Position numbers and translations under genes: made by a program
Assembly: GCA_013348725.1 (NCBI GenBank)
Contig: CP054689.1
Coordinates: 980,501-1,044,500 of the forward strand
Length of the DNA: 64,000 nucleotides
Origin: Ectothiorhodospiraceae bacterium 2226
GTDB taxonomy: Bacteria > Pseudomonadota > Gammaproteobacteria > GCA-013348725
Direction of reading: 5' to 3'
The notes under the pieces: model-generated
The model's input: only the letters and a program-made list of their open reading frames with translations
What the model was told of the DNA's origin: nothing
Database searches by the model: none
Part shown: positions 57,232 to 64,000 of the stretch, piece by piece
Position numbering within the stretch: position 1 is the first letter of the stretch
How the letters are laid out: every line of letters starts with the position of its first letter

Positions 57232-58056
57232 ATGACCCAACACCACGCCCGCGTGCCGGCGGTAATGAGCTTCGCCGGCAACGACCCGACCGGCGGCGCC
57301 GGCATCCAGGCCGACATCGAGACCATCATCAGCATGGGCTGCCACGCGGCCCCGGTGATCACCGCCCTGACCGTCCAAGACACCCGCAACGTGGTGGAGG
57401 TACGGCCTGTGGACGCCGCGCTGGTGGTCGAGCAGGCCCGCGCGGTCCTGCTCGACGTGCCGATCGCCTGTTTCAAGATCGGCCTCATCGGCAGCGCCGA
57501 AAACGCCAGCGCCATCCACACGCTGCTGCTGGACCACCCCGAGATCCCGGTGGTGTTCGACCCGGTGCTCGCGGCCGGCGGCGGCCGCCCGCTGGCCGAC
57601 GACGTGCTGATGGACGCAATCACCGCCCTGCTGCTGCCGCTCACCACCATCCTCACCCCCAACAGCCTGGAGGCCCGCCGCCTCGCGCCCGAGGCGGACA
57701 CCCTGGACGCCTGCGCGCAGGAACTGCAGGCGACCGGCTGCGAGTTCGTGCTCATCACCGGCACACATGAGCGCGGCGACCCGGTGGTAAATACCTTCTA
57801 CGGCAACCACAGGCGCCTCGAGTCCTTCCAGTGGGACCGCCTGCCGCACAGTTATCACGGCTCGGGCTGCACCCTCGCCTCGGCCATTGCCGGGCTGCTC
57901 GCGCAGGGGCTGGAGCCGCTCGCGGCGGTGCACGAGGCGCAGGAGTATACCTACCGCACGCTGGAGCATGCCTACGCGGCCGGGCAGGGCCAACTGCTGC
58001 CCAACCGCCTGTTCTGGGCACGCGGCGACGAGGAAGCGGGGGACGGCGAACCTTGA
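57232..58056 (+). CDS. thiD: Hydroxymethylpyrimidine/phosphomethylpyrimidine kinase
   Basis: A 274-residue ribokinase-fold enzyme that phosphorylates HMP twice for thiamin synthesis. PAVMSFAGNDPTGGAGIQADIETI is the substrate-binding N-terminus; PNSLEARRLAPEA, VLITGTHERGD and HSYHGSGCTLASAIAGLLAQG (anion hole) follow. ATG 57232 is used; a GTG three codons upstream is possible. Divergent from rubredoxin. Confidence 0.95.
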   Translation: MTQHHARVPAVMSFAGNDPTGGAGIQADIETIISMGCHAAPVITALTVQDTRNVVEVRPVDAALVVEQARAVLLDVPIACFKIGLIGSAENASAIHTLLLDHPEIPVVFDPVLAAGGGRPLADDVLMDAITALLLPLTTILTPNSLEARRLAPEADTLDACAQELQATGCEFVLITGTHERGDPVVNTFYGNHRRLESFQWDRLPHSYHGSGCTLASAIAGLLAQGLEPLAAVHEAQEYTYRTLEHAYAAGQGQLLPNRLFWARGDEEAGDGEP

Positions 58057-58706
58057 TCGCGCTGCAGGGGCTGTATGTCGTCACGCCCGAACTGGCGGAC
58101 GACGAGCGGCTGAGCGCGCTGGTATCCGCCGCCCTGGCGGGCGGCGCCCGCGCCGTCCAGTACCGCGCCAAACACCTGCCGCCCGCCCAGCGGCAGCGCC
58201 AGGCCGCGCAACTGGCCGCGCTCTGCCGCCGCGCCGCCGCGCTGTTCATCGTCAACGACGATGCGGACCTGGCCGCCGCCGTGGGCGCCGATGGGGTGCA
58301 CATCGGGCGCGAGGATGCGGCCATCGCGCGCGCCCGTGCCCGCCTGCCCCACGGCCTCATCGGCGTGTCCTGCTACAACCGTCTGGACCTCGCCCAGGCG
58401 GCCCAGGCCGCCGGCGCCGATTACGTGGCCTTCGGCCGCTTCTTCCCGTCGCGCACCAAGCCCGATGCCGTGCAGGCGGACCCGGCGCTGCTGCGCGAGG
58501 CGCGTGCGGTGCTGAGGGTACCGCCGGGGAAACCGCAGGGGGTGCCGCTGGTTGCGATCGGGGGCATCACCGCCGAGAATGGGCGGCGCCTGGTGGAGGC
58601 CGGGGCCGACATGCTGGCGGTGATCGACGGGGTGTTCGGCCGACCCGACGTGGAAGCCGCCGCGCGCGCCCTCGCCGCGCTGTTTCCGGCGCCGCCACCT
58701 CCGTAG
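58053..58706 (+). CDS. thiE: Thiamine-phosphate synthase
   Basis: A 217-residue TIM barrel joining HMP-PP and HET-P. GLYVVTPELADDERL, VQYRAKHLPPAQR, LFIVNDDADLAAAVGADGVHIGRED, VAFGRFFPSRTKPDA and LVAIGGITAENGRRLVEAGADMLAVI are the expected motifs. It starts at TTG 58053, overlapping the thiD stop (TTGA), so it is coupled to thiD. Confidence 0.93.
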   Translation: MIALQGLYVVTPELADDERLSALVSAALAGGARAVQYRAKHLPPAQRQRQAAQLAALCRRAAALFIVNDDADLAAAVGADGVHIGREDAAIARARARLPHGLIGVSCYNRLDLAQAAQAAGADYVAFGRFFPSRTKPDAVQADPALLREARAVLRVPPGKPQGVPLVAIGGITAENGRRLVEAGADMLAVIDGVFGRPDVEAAARALAALFPAPPPP

Positions 58707-58766
58707 CCGGCCGCCCGAGGCCCGGGCGGCGGACCCCTAACCACACAACCCAGCAAGGAGCCCATC

Positions 58767-60056
58767 ATGAGCCGGTCCCAGGAGCTGTTCGAGCGCGCCC
58801 AGCGCGTCATCCCCGGCGGCGTGAATTCGCCGGTGCGCGCCTTTCGCGGCGTGGGCGGCGACCCGCTGTTCTTCGCGCGCGGCGAAGGCCCCTACCTGTG
58901 GGACGAAGACGGGCGCCGCTACGCCGATTACGTGGGCTCCTGGGGGCCGCTGATCCTCGGCCACGCCCACCCCGAGGTGGTGCGCGCGGTGCAGGAGGCG
59001 GCCGCCAAGGGCCTCGGCTTCGGGGCGCCCACCGCGATCGAGACCGAGGTGGCCGAGACCGTGACCGCGCTGGTTCCCTCCATGGAACTGGTGCGCATGG
59101 TCAGCTCCGGCACCGAAGCCACCATGACGGCCATTCGACTGGCGCGCGGCTACACCGGGCGCGACGCCATCGTAAAGTTCGAGGGCTGCTATCACGGTCA
59201 CGCCGACTCACTGCTGGTCAAGGCGGGCTCGGGCGCGCTCACGCTCGGCATCCCCACCTCGCCCGGGGTGCCGGCCGACCTCGCGCGCCACACCCTGACC
59301 CTGGACTACAACGACCTCGAGCAGGTGCGCCGCGTGTTCGCCGAGATGGGCGACAAGATCGCCGCCATCATCGTCGAACCGGTGGCGGGCAATATGAACT
59401 GCATTCCGCCGGCGGAGGGTTTCCTGGAAGGCCTGCGCGCGGTGTGCGACGAGCACGGCGCCGTACTCATCTTCGATGAAGTAATGACCGGCTTCCGGGT
59501 GGCGCTCGGCGGCGCGCAGGCGCGGTACGGCGTGCGCCCCGACCTCACCACGCTCGGCAAGGTGCTGGGCGGCGGCCTCGCGGTGGCGGCCTTTGGCGGA
59601 CGCCGCGAGATCATGGAGCACATCGCCCCACTCGGGCCGGTCTATCAGGCGGGCACGCTGTCGGGGAACCCGGTGGCCATGGCCGCCGGGCTCGCCACCC
59701 TGCGCGCGATTCAGCAGGCCGGTTTCTACGACCGCCTCAGCCTGCTCGCGGCGCGCCTGGTGGACGGCGTGCTCGCGCAGGCCCGCGCGGCGGGCATACC
59801 AATGAGCGGCGTGGCGGTGGGCGGCATGTTCGGGCTGTTCTTCACCGAGGCCGAGGCCGTGCGCTCGTTCAAGGAAGCCACCGCCTGCGACGTGGAGCGG
59901 TTCAAGGCCTTCTTCCACGGCATGCTGGAGGAAGGGGTGTACCTCGCGCCCTCGGCCTTCGAGGCGGGCTTCGTGTCCAGCGCCCACACCGAGTCGGTGA
60001 TCGACGAGACCATCGAGGCGGCCGGGCGCGTGCTGCGCACGCTCGCCGACGCCTGA
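58767..60056 (+). CDS. hemL: Glutamate-1-semialdehyde 2,1-aminomutase
   Basis: A 429-residue PLP enzyme making 5-aminolevulinate in the C5 tetrapyrrole route. [24 protein letters not shown] at the N-terminus, [37 protein letters not shown] and the Schiff-base Lys in [18 protein letters not shown] are intact. AAGGAG precedes ATG 58767. A thiE-hemL order is common in gammaproteobacteria. Confidence 0.97.
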   Translation: MSRSQELFERAQRVIPGGVNSPVRAFRGVGGDPLFFARGEGPYLWDEDGRRYADYVGSWGPLILGHAHPEVVRAVQEAAAKGLGFGAPTAIETEVAETVTALVPSMELVRMVSSGTEATMTAIRLARGYTGRDAIVKFEGCYHGHADSLLVKAGSGALTLGIPTSPGVPADLARHTLTLDYNDLEQVRRVFAEMGDKIAAIIVEPVAGNMNCIPPAEGFLEGLRAVCDEHGAVLIFDEVMTGFRVALGGAQARYGVRPDLTTLGKVLGGGLAVAAFGGRREIMEHIAPLGPVYQAGTLSGNPVAMAAGLATLRAIQQAGFYDRLSLLAARLVDGVLAQARAAGIPMSGVAVGGMFGLFFTEAEAVRSFKEATACDVERFKAFFHGMLEEGVYLAPSAFEAGFVSSAHTESVIDETIEAAGRVLRTLADA

Positions 60057-60081
60057 GGCGCGGCGCACCTCCGCCCGGCGG

Positions 60082-60603
60082 CTAGTCGCCGCCCGCGGTC
60101 AGCGCGTTCAGCAGCGATTCGCGCTCGTCCGCGGCAAGCGCGGCGCCCGCATAGGCCGCCAGGCTCGCCGCAGCGTCGGCCCGCCGCCCGCGCGGCGGCA
60201 CCAAGCGCACGGCCGGCAGCGCACGCACCAGCAACGCCTGCGCCACGCGCTCGGCGCGCAGCTCCAGCTCCGCGAGGCGCCGGCGCAGGGCGGCGACACG
60301 CGCATCGTGCGCGGCGGCGGGCTTGAGGCGCCGCCGCGCGGCGCGCAGCGGCGCGAGCACCGCGTGTCGCCAGGGCGCGGCAGCACTCTCCAAGTGCCGC
60401 GCCGCCGCGGCATCCAGCGACCCACGTCCGCGCATCGCCAGCCAGCCGCACAGCAGCAGGAGGTTCACATCCAGGCCCGCCTCGTCCTGCAGACGCAGGC
60501 AGCTGTCGGCGACACCGGGGCGGGCGTAAACGTCGAGCGAGTAGTCCCAGAACGAGGCCGCCAGTTCGTCGGCTTCGGCCTCAGCGGCGGATGGCGAGTT
60601 CAC
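60082..60603 (-). CDS. TIGR02444/DUF2390-like protein
   Basis: A 173-residue helical protein. FWDYSLDVYARPGVADSCLRLQDEAGLDVNLLLLCGWLAMRG matches the TIGR02444 family of unknown function, in which DVNLLLLCGW is nearly invariant. The start is GTG 60603, inside the end of the LON-domain gene (23-base overlap). The C-terminal half is Arg/Ala-rich. Last gene of the mpl-ubiX-LON operon. Confidence 0.82.
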   Translation of the reverse strand: MNSPSAAEAEADELAASFWDYSLDVYARPGVADSCLRLQDEAGLDVNLLLLCGWLAMRGRGSLDAAAARHLESAAAPWRHAVLAPLRAARRRLKPAAAHDARVAALRRRLAELELRAERVAQALLVRALPAVRLVPPRGRRADAAASLAAYAGAALAADERESLLNALTAGGD

Positions 60604-61171
60604 GCAGCATCTCCGCCAGCCGGTCGAGGCGCTCCAGCGGGTCGCTGAGTTGCAGCAGATACTGCTTCTGGGAAAGCGGCAGGGGCAGGAGTTCGCAGAG
60701 GCGGCCGCCCACCCAGCCGGCATCGTCGAGCCGCTGTGGACGGGTGGTGTGGGGTGGTCCAAGTTGGGCCATGATCTCGCGCAGGAAATCGGCCAGCGGC
60801 TGATGCTTCTCCGGCAGGGCGGCGGCCGGCTCGTTCTCGATCAGCGCCACGCGCGCCACGGTCACCTGATTGGTGCGCACTTCCTGATCCAGGATGCGAA
60901 AGCGCTGCTCCCCCACCGCGGTGACGCCGAGCAGTCCGTCCTTACGCTTGTGCCAATAAGAGATCCGGCTGAGGGTACCCACCTCATAGGCCTTGGCCGC
61001 CGGCCCCACCTCCGAGCCCTCGCGGATCAGACACACGCCGAAGCCGCACTCGGTGCGCAGGCACTCGCTGATCATGTCGAGATAACGCGACTCGAAGATG
61101 CGCAGCGGCAGTGCCCCTTCCGGGAACAAGACCGCGTGCAGCGGGAACAGCGGAATGGTCGTTTCACTCAT
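60581..61171 (-). CDS. LON substrate-binding domain protein
   Basis: A 196-residue stand-alone Lon N-domain without ATPase or protease parts. [75 protein letters not shown] are typical. Related to peroxisomal and cereblon-type substrate-binding domains; a chaperone or adaptor role is possible but unproven. ATG 61171 overlaps the ubiX end by 8 bases; ATG 61180 is an alternative. Confidence 0.88.
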   Translation of the reverse strand: MSETTIPLFPLHAVLFPEGALPLRIFESRYLDMISECLRTECGFGVCLIREGSEVGPAAKAYEVGTLSRISYWHKRKDGLLGVTAVGEQRFRILDQEVRTNQVTVARVALIENEPAAALPEKHQPLADFLREIMAQLGPPHTTRPQRLDDAGWVGGRLCELLPLPLSQKQYLLQLSDPLERLDRLAEMLRELAIRR

Positions 61172-61799
61172 GTGCGGCATACCCCCAGCGTCCTACCAGG
61201 TCGTGCGTCACTCCGAGGTGGTCCAGTATGCGCGCCACCACGAAGTCCACCAAGTCGCTCACCGCTTCCGGTCGGTGATAAAAACCGGGCGCGGCCGGCA
61301 GTATGATCGCGCCCATATGCGCCAGCTTCGCCATGTTCTCCAGGTGGATGGCCGACAGCGGCGTCTCGCGCGGCACCAGGATCAGCGGCCGGCGCTCCTT
61401 GAGCATCACGTCCGCCGCGCGCTCGATGAGGTTGTTGCTCGCGCCGCAGGCGATGGCCGACAGGGTGCCGGTCGAGCACGGACAGACCACGAGCGCGGCG
61501 GGCGGGTTGGAGCCGCTGGCCACCGGCGCGGTCCACTGGTCACGGCCGAAGACCTCCAGTTGGCCCTCGGCCGCCCCCAGACGCTCGGCGAGCACGGCCT
61601 GCATAGCCTGCGGCCGCCCGGGCAGCGTGAGATCGGTCTCGGTCGCGAACACGATCTGGGCCGGCGCCGAGGCCATGAAATAGACTCGCCGCCCCGCCTG
61701 CACCAGGCATTCGAGCAGACGCAAGGCGTAAGGGGCACCCGAGGCGCCGGTCGCGGCCACTGCCACCGGCGCCTCGGCGCTGGCCGACGGCACGGTCAT
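61164..61799 (-). CDS. ubiX: UbiX/Pad1-family flavin prenyltransferase
   Basis: A 211-residue enzyme making prenylated FMN for the decarboxylase UbiD (ubiquinone synthesis). [25 protein letters not shown] binds [42 protein letters not shown] and [28 protein letters not shown] are diagnostic. The first 17 residues are low complexity. ATG 61799 overlaps the mpl stop (ATGA). Confidence 0.94.
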   Translation of the reverse strand: MTVPSASAEAPVAVAATGASGAPYALRLLECLVQAGRRVYFMASAPAQIVFATETDLTLPGRPQAMQAVLAERLGAAEGQLEVFGRDQWTAPVASGSNPPAALVVCPCSTGTLSAIACGASNNLIERAADVMLKERRPLILVPRETPLSAIHLENMAKLAHMGAIILPAAPGFYHRPEAVSDLVDFVVARILDHLGVTHDLVGRWGYAAHE

Positions 61800-63175
61800 G
61801 CGGACGTCACCGCCCCGGCCACCCGCGCCTTCAGCGCCGCGAGCAGGCGCTCGTGCACCCCGCCAAAGGCGCCGTTGCTCATGACGACGATGTGGTCGTC
61901 GGGCCCCGCCCCGTCCACCACCGCCGCCACCAGGGCGTCGACGCTGTCGTGCACCTGGGCGGCCTCGCCGAGGGCCTGCGCGACGCCCTCCAACGACCAA
62001 CCCAGATCAGGCGGGGCGTACAGGAACACCGCGTCGGCCTCGCGCAGCGAGTCCGCCAGGCTGTCCTTGTGCACGCCCATGCGCATGGTGTTGGAGCGCG
62101 GCTCCAGCAGGGCCACCAGGCGACGCGCGGGTGCCCGGCGACGCAGGCCCTGCAGGGTCGTTGCGATGGCGGTGGGGTGATGCGCGAAGTCGTCGTACAC
62201 GGCCACGCCGCCGATCTCGCCGCGCAACTCCAGACGCCGCTTGACGCTCTCGAAGCGCCCGAGGGCGGCGCAGCCCTGCTCGATCGCGACGCCCGCGTGG
62301 CGGGCGGCCAGCAGGGCGTGCAGCGCGTTCTGCACGTTGTGCGCGCCGAGCAGCCCCCAGCGCACCGTGCCGTGCGGCTGTTCGCCCTGCCACACCTCGA
62401 ACGCGCTGCCGTCGGGCTGGGTGAGACGGGCATGCCAGCCGCCCGGGTCGCCGCTGCGCTCGACCGGCGTCCAGCAGCCTTCGGCCAACACCTGGTCGAG
62501 GGCCGGGTCGTCGTGCGGGGCGATAATGAGCCCGCTGCCCGGCACCGTGCGCACCAAGTGGTGGAACTGGCGTTGGATGGCGGCGAGGTCGGGAAAGATA
62601 TCGGCGTGATCGAACTCGAGGTTGTTCAGCACCGCGGTACGCGGGCGGTAGTGCACGAACTTGGAGCGCTTGTCGAAAAACGCGGTGTCGTACTCATCGG
62701 CCTCCACCACGAAGAACGGCGTGTCGCCAAGCCGCGCCGAGACCCCGAAGTTGCGCGGCACGCCGCCGATCAGGAAGCCCGGCGCGAGGCCGGCATCTTC
62801 CAGTATCCAGGCCAGCATACTACTGGTGGTGGTCTTGCCGTGCGTGCCGGCCACCGCCAGCACCCAGCGCTCGGCGAGCACGTGGTCGGCCAGGAATGCC
62901 GGCCCCGACGTATAGCGTAAGCCGCGATCCAGCACGTGTTCGACCGCCGGATTGCCGCGCGACAGGGCGTTGCCGATGACCACCAGATCAGGCGCGGGCT
63001 CCAGGTGCGCCGGCTCGTATCCCGACGAGACGTCGATGCCCTGCTCGGCCAGCAGCGTGCTCATGGGCGGATAGACGTTGGCGTCGGACCCAGTGACCCG
63101 GTGCCCGAGGGCGCGCGCCAGCAGGGCGGCGCCCCCCATGAAGGTGCCGCATATGCCGAGGATGTGGATGTGCAT
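61796..63175 (-). CDS. mpl: UDP-MurNAc:L-Ala-gamma-D-Glu-meso-DAP ligase
   Basis: A 459-residue Mur-ligase that reattaches recycled tripeptide to UDP-MurNAc. [30 protein letters not shown] at the N-terminus, the P-loop [24 protein letters not shown] and [10 protein letters not shown] are all present. ATG 63175 starts one base after the upstream membrane-protein stop. Confidence 0.95.
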   Translation of the reverse strand: MHIHILGICGTFMGGAALLARALGHRVTGSDANVYPPMSTLLAEQGIDVSSGYEPAHLEPAPDLVVIGNALSRGNPAVEHVLDRGLRYTSGPAFLADHVLAERWVLAVAGTHGKTTTSSMLAWILEDAGLAPGFLIGGVPRNFGVSARLGDTPFFVVEADEYDTAFFDKRSKFVHYRPRTAVLNNLEFDHADIFPDLAAIQRQFHHLVRTVPGSGLIIAPHDDPALDQVLAEGCWTPVERSGDPGGWHARLTQPDGSAFEVWQGEQPHGTVRWGLLGAHNVQNALHALLAARHAGVAIEQGCAALGRFESVKRRLELRGEIGGVAVYDDFAHHPTAIATTLQGLRRRAPARRLVALLEPRSNTMRMGVHKDSLADSLREADAVFLYAPPDLGWSLEGVAQALGEAAQVHDSVDALVAAVVDGAGPDDHIVVMSNGAFGGVHERLLAALKARVAGAVTSA

Positions 63176-63176
63176 G

Positions 63177-63683
63177 CTACGTCTCCGCATAGAAAAAGGT
63201 GCCGAACACCGTTAGCGCCACGACCCGGTAGCCCAGCGCCACGGCCACCCCGACCAACGGAGAAACCCCCAGGGCATGCCGCAAAATGTGGCTGTGTATC
63301 GCGATACCCCAGACCATGAACCCGAGCCAGGCGAGCGCCGCCGGCAGCGGGGTGGGATCGCTCTCCGCCATCCACAACATCAGCGGCCAAGCGAGGATCC
63401 CGATCAGGGCGTCGCATCCCCCCAGCGCGGCCACGGTCTGACCGGTGCGCGCCGCCTTGCCGCGCGCGAGCAACAGCGCATGGGTGAGGCCCACCATGAT
63501 AAGCGTGGCAACGACGGCCGCAAGCACTGCCTGTCGCGGCGGCAACATGGCGGCCTCCAGCAGCGTGCCCACCGCCCAGTGCGCGCCCAGCGCCAGCAGC
63601 ACCAGCAAGCCCGAGCGCGGCAGCACATCCGGGCCCAGGCGTAGGGTGCAGATCTGCCAGTAGACGCTCACCAGCACGTTCAC
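63177..63683 (-). CDS. Four-helix inner-membrane protein, function unknown
   Basis: A 168-residue hydrophobic protein with four or five membrane segments (LLVLLALGAHWAVGTLL; AVLAAVVATLIMVGLTHALLLA; LIGILAWPLMLWMAES; LGVSPLVGVAVALGYRVVALTVFGTFF). YWQICTLRLGPDVLPRS at the N-terminus is reminiscent of a small family found near mpl or rnd in gammaproteobacteria. The start is GTG 63683. First gene of the mpl operon and divergent from rnd. Confidence 0.75.
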   Translation of the reverse strand: MNVLVSVYWQICTLRLGPDVLPRSGLLVLLALGAHWAVGTLLEAAMLPPRQAVLAAVVATLIMVGLTHALLLARGKAARTGQTVAALGGCDALIGILAWPLMLWMAESDPTPLPAALAWLGFMVWGIAIHSHILRHALGVSPLVGVAVALGYRVVALTVFGTFFYAET

Positions 63684-63767
63684 GGGCTGCCACGACCTCC
63701 GATGACGCGGACCGGCGCCGCAAGCGCCCGCCTGCGCGCTTCGCGTGCATGCTGATATGCTGAGCGC

Positions 63768-64000
63768 ATGAGCCTGCAAGACGCCCCGACGGACACCTTC
63801 CTCTACGTAGACACTCCCGATGCTTTACGGGCGCTGTGCGACCGCTTGGCCGCGCAGCCGTGGATCGGGGTGGATACCGAGTTTCTGCGCGAGAAGACTT
63901 ATTACGCGCAGCTATGTCTGATCCAGGTTAGCACGGGGGATGTGGGCGCGTGCGTGGACCCGCTGGCGGTGGACATCGCTCCGCTGCTGGAGGTGCTGTA
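63768..64000 (+). CDS. rnd: Ribonuclease D (5' part, cut by window end)
   Basis: The first 77 codons of a DEDD-family 3'-5' exoribonuclease involved in tRNA 3' processing. FLYVDTPDALRALCDRLAAQPWIGVDTEFLREKTYYAQLCLIQVS carries the first catalytic Asp-Glu pair (DTEF) and the invariant REKTYYAQLCLIQ. ATG 63768 diverges from the membrane-protein gene by 84 bases. The gene continues beyond the window. Confidence 0.93.
   Translation, partial: MSLQDAPTDTFLYVDTPDALRALCDRLAAQPWIGVDTEFLREKTYYAQLCLIQVSTGDVGACVDPLAVDIAPLLEVL

Overview
The window is a GC-rich, tightly packed stretch of a gammaproteobacterial chromosome. Gene order (rpsU-yqeY-dnaG-rpoD followed by a CAU tRNA; hisBHAFIE running into tatABC; thiD-thiE-hemL) and protein sequences fit a sulfur-oxidising member of the Chromatiales/Ectothiorhodospiraceae type. 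The sulfur-oxidation assignment rests on ATP sulfurylase (sat), a cytoplasmic sulfite dehydrogenase (soeABC), a periplasmic SorA-type sulfite dehydrogenase with its own small cytochrome c, and a short protein resembling sulfur oxygenase reductase (SOR). No rRNA operon, insertion sequence, phage or CRISPR array was found.

Layout: 1-2 kb, small heat-shock protein coupled to a Deg protease. 2-2.7 kb, the SOR-like 148-residue protein behind a promoter with an IscR type-1-like site. 2.7-8.1 kb, glycosyltransferase, RES/Xre toxin-antitoxin pair, nadA, an MBL/beta-CASP RNase and a TPMT-type methyltransferase. 8.1-10.9 kb, a TldE/TldD pair. 11.2-20.7 kb, the sulfite/sulfate island: sat divergent from soeABC, then the sorA-like gene, a cytochrome c and moaA, so molybdoenzymes lie next to a molybdopterin biosynthesis gene. 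20.7-30.6 kb, housekeeping genes: FMN-binding protein, aldehyde dehydrogenase, NDUFA9-like reductase, cca, MidA-like methyltransferase, pteridine reductase with folK and folB, plsY and tsaD. 30.6-35.3 kb, the macromolecular-synthesis operon rpsU-yqeY-dnaG-rpoD.

35.4-36.8 kb is the oddest part. Seven tandem copies of the 5' part of a tRNA gene, each joined to a structured palindromic element, precede one intact tRNA-Ile2(CAU)-like gene. The intact gene is followed by two extra copies of its 3' tail, each joined to an inverted copy of the same element.

36.9-45.1 kb holds signalling and membrane functions: a GGDEF/EAL protein with a degenerate GGDEF motif, a Na+/H+ antiporter, a hybrid histidine kinase, a coiled-coil protein, a VanZ-like protein and dodecin. 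45.2-55 kb, on the minus strand, holds a thioredoxin/DUF255 protein, tatABC, hinT, hisBHAFIE, an unknown membrane-anchored protein, dtd and a proline iminopeptidase. 55-64 kb holds typA, rubredoxin, thiD-thiE-hemL, an overlapping minus-strand operon (membrane protein, mpl, ubiX, LON-domain protein, TIGR02444-like protein) and the start of rnd.

All assignments come from reading the sequence and from memory of protein families; no database search was run.
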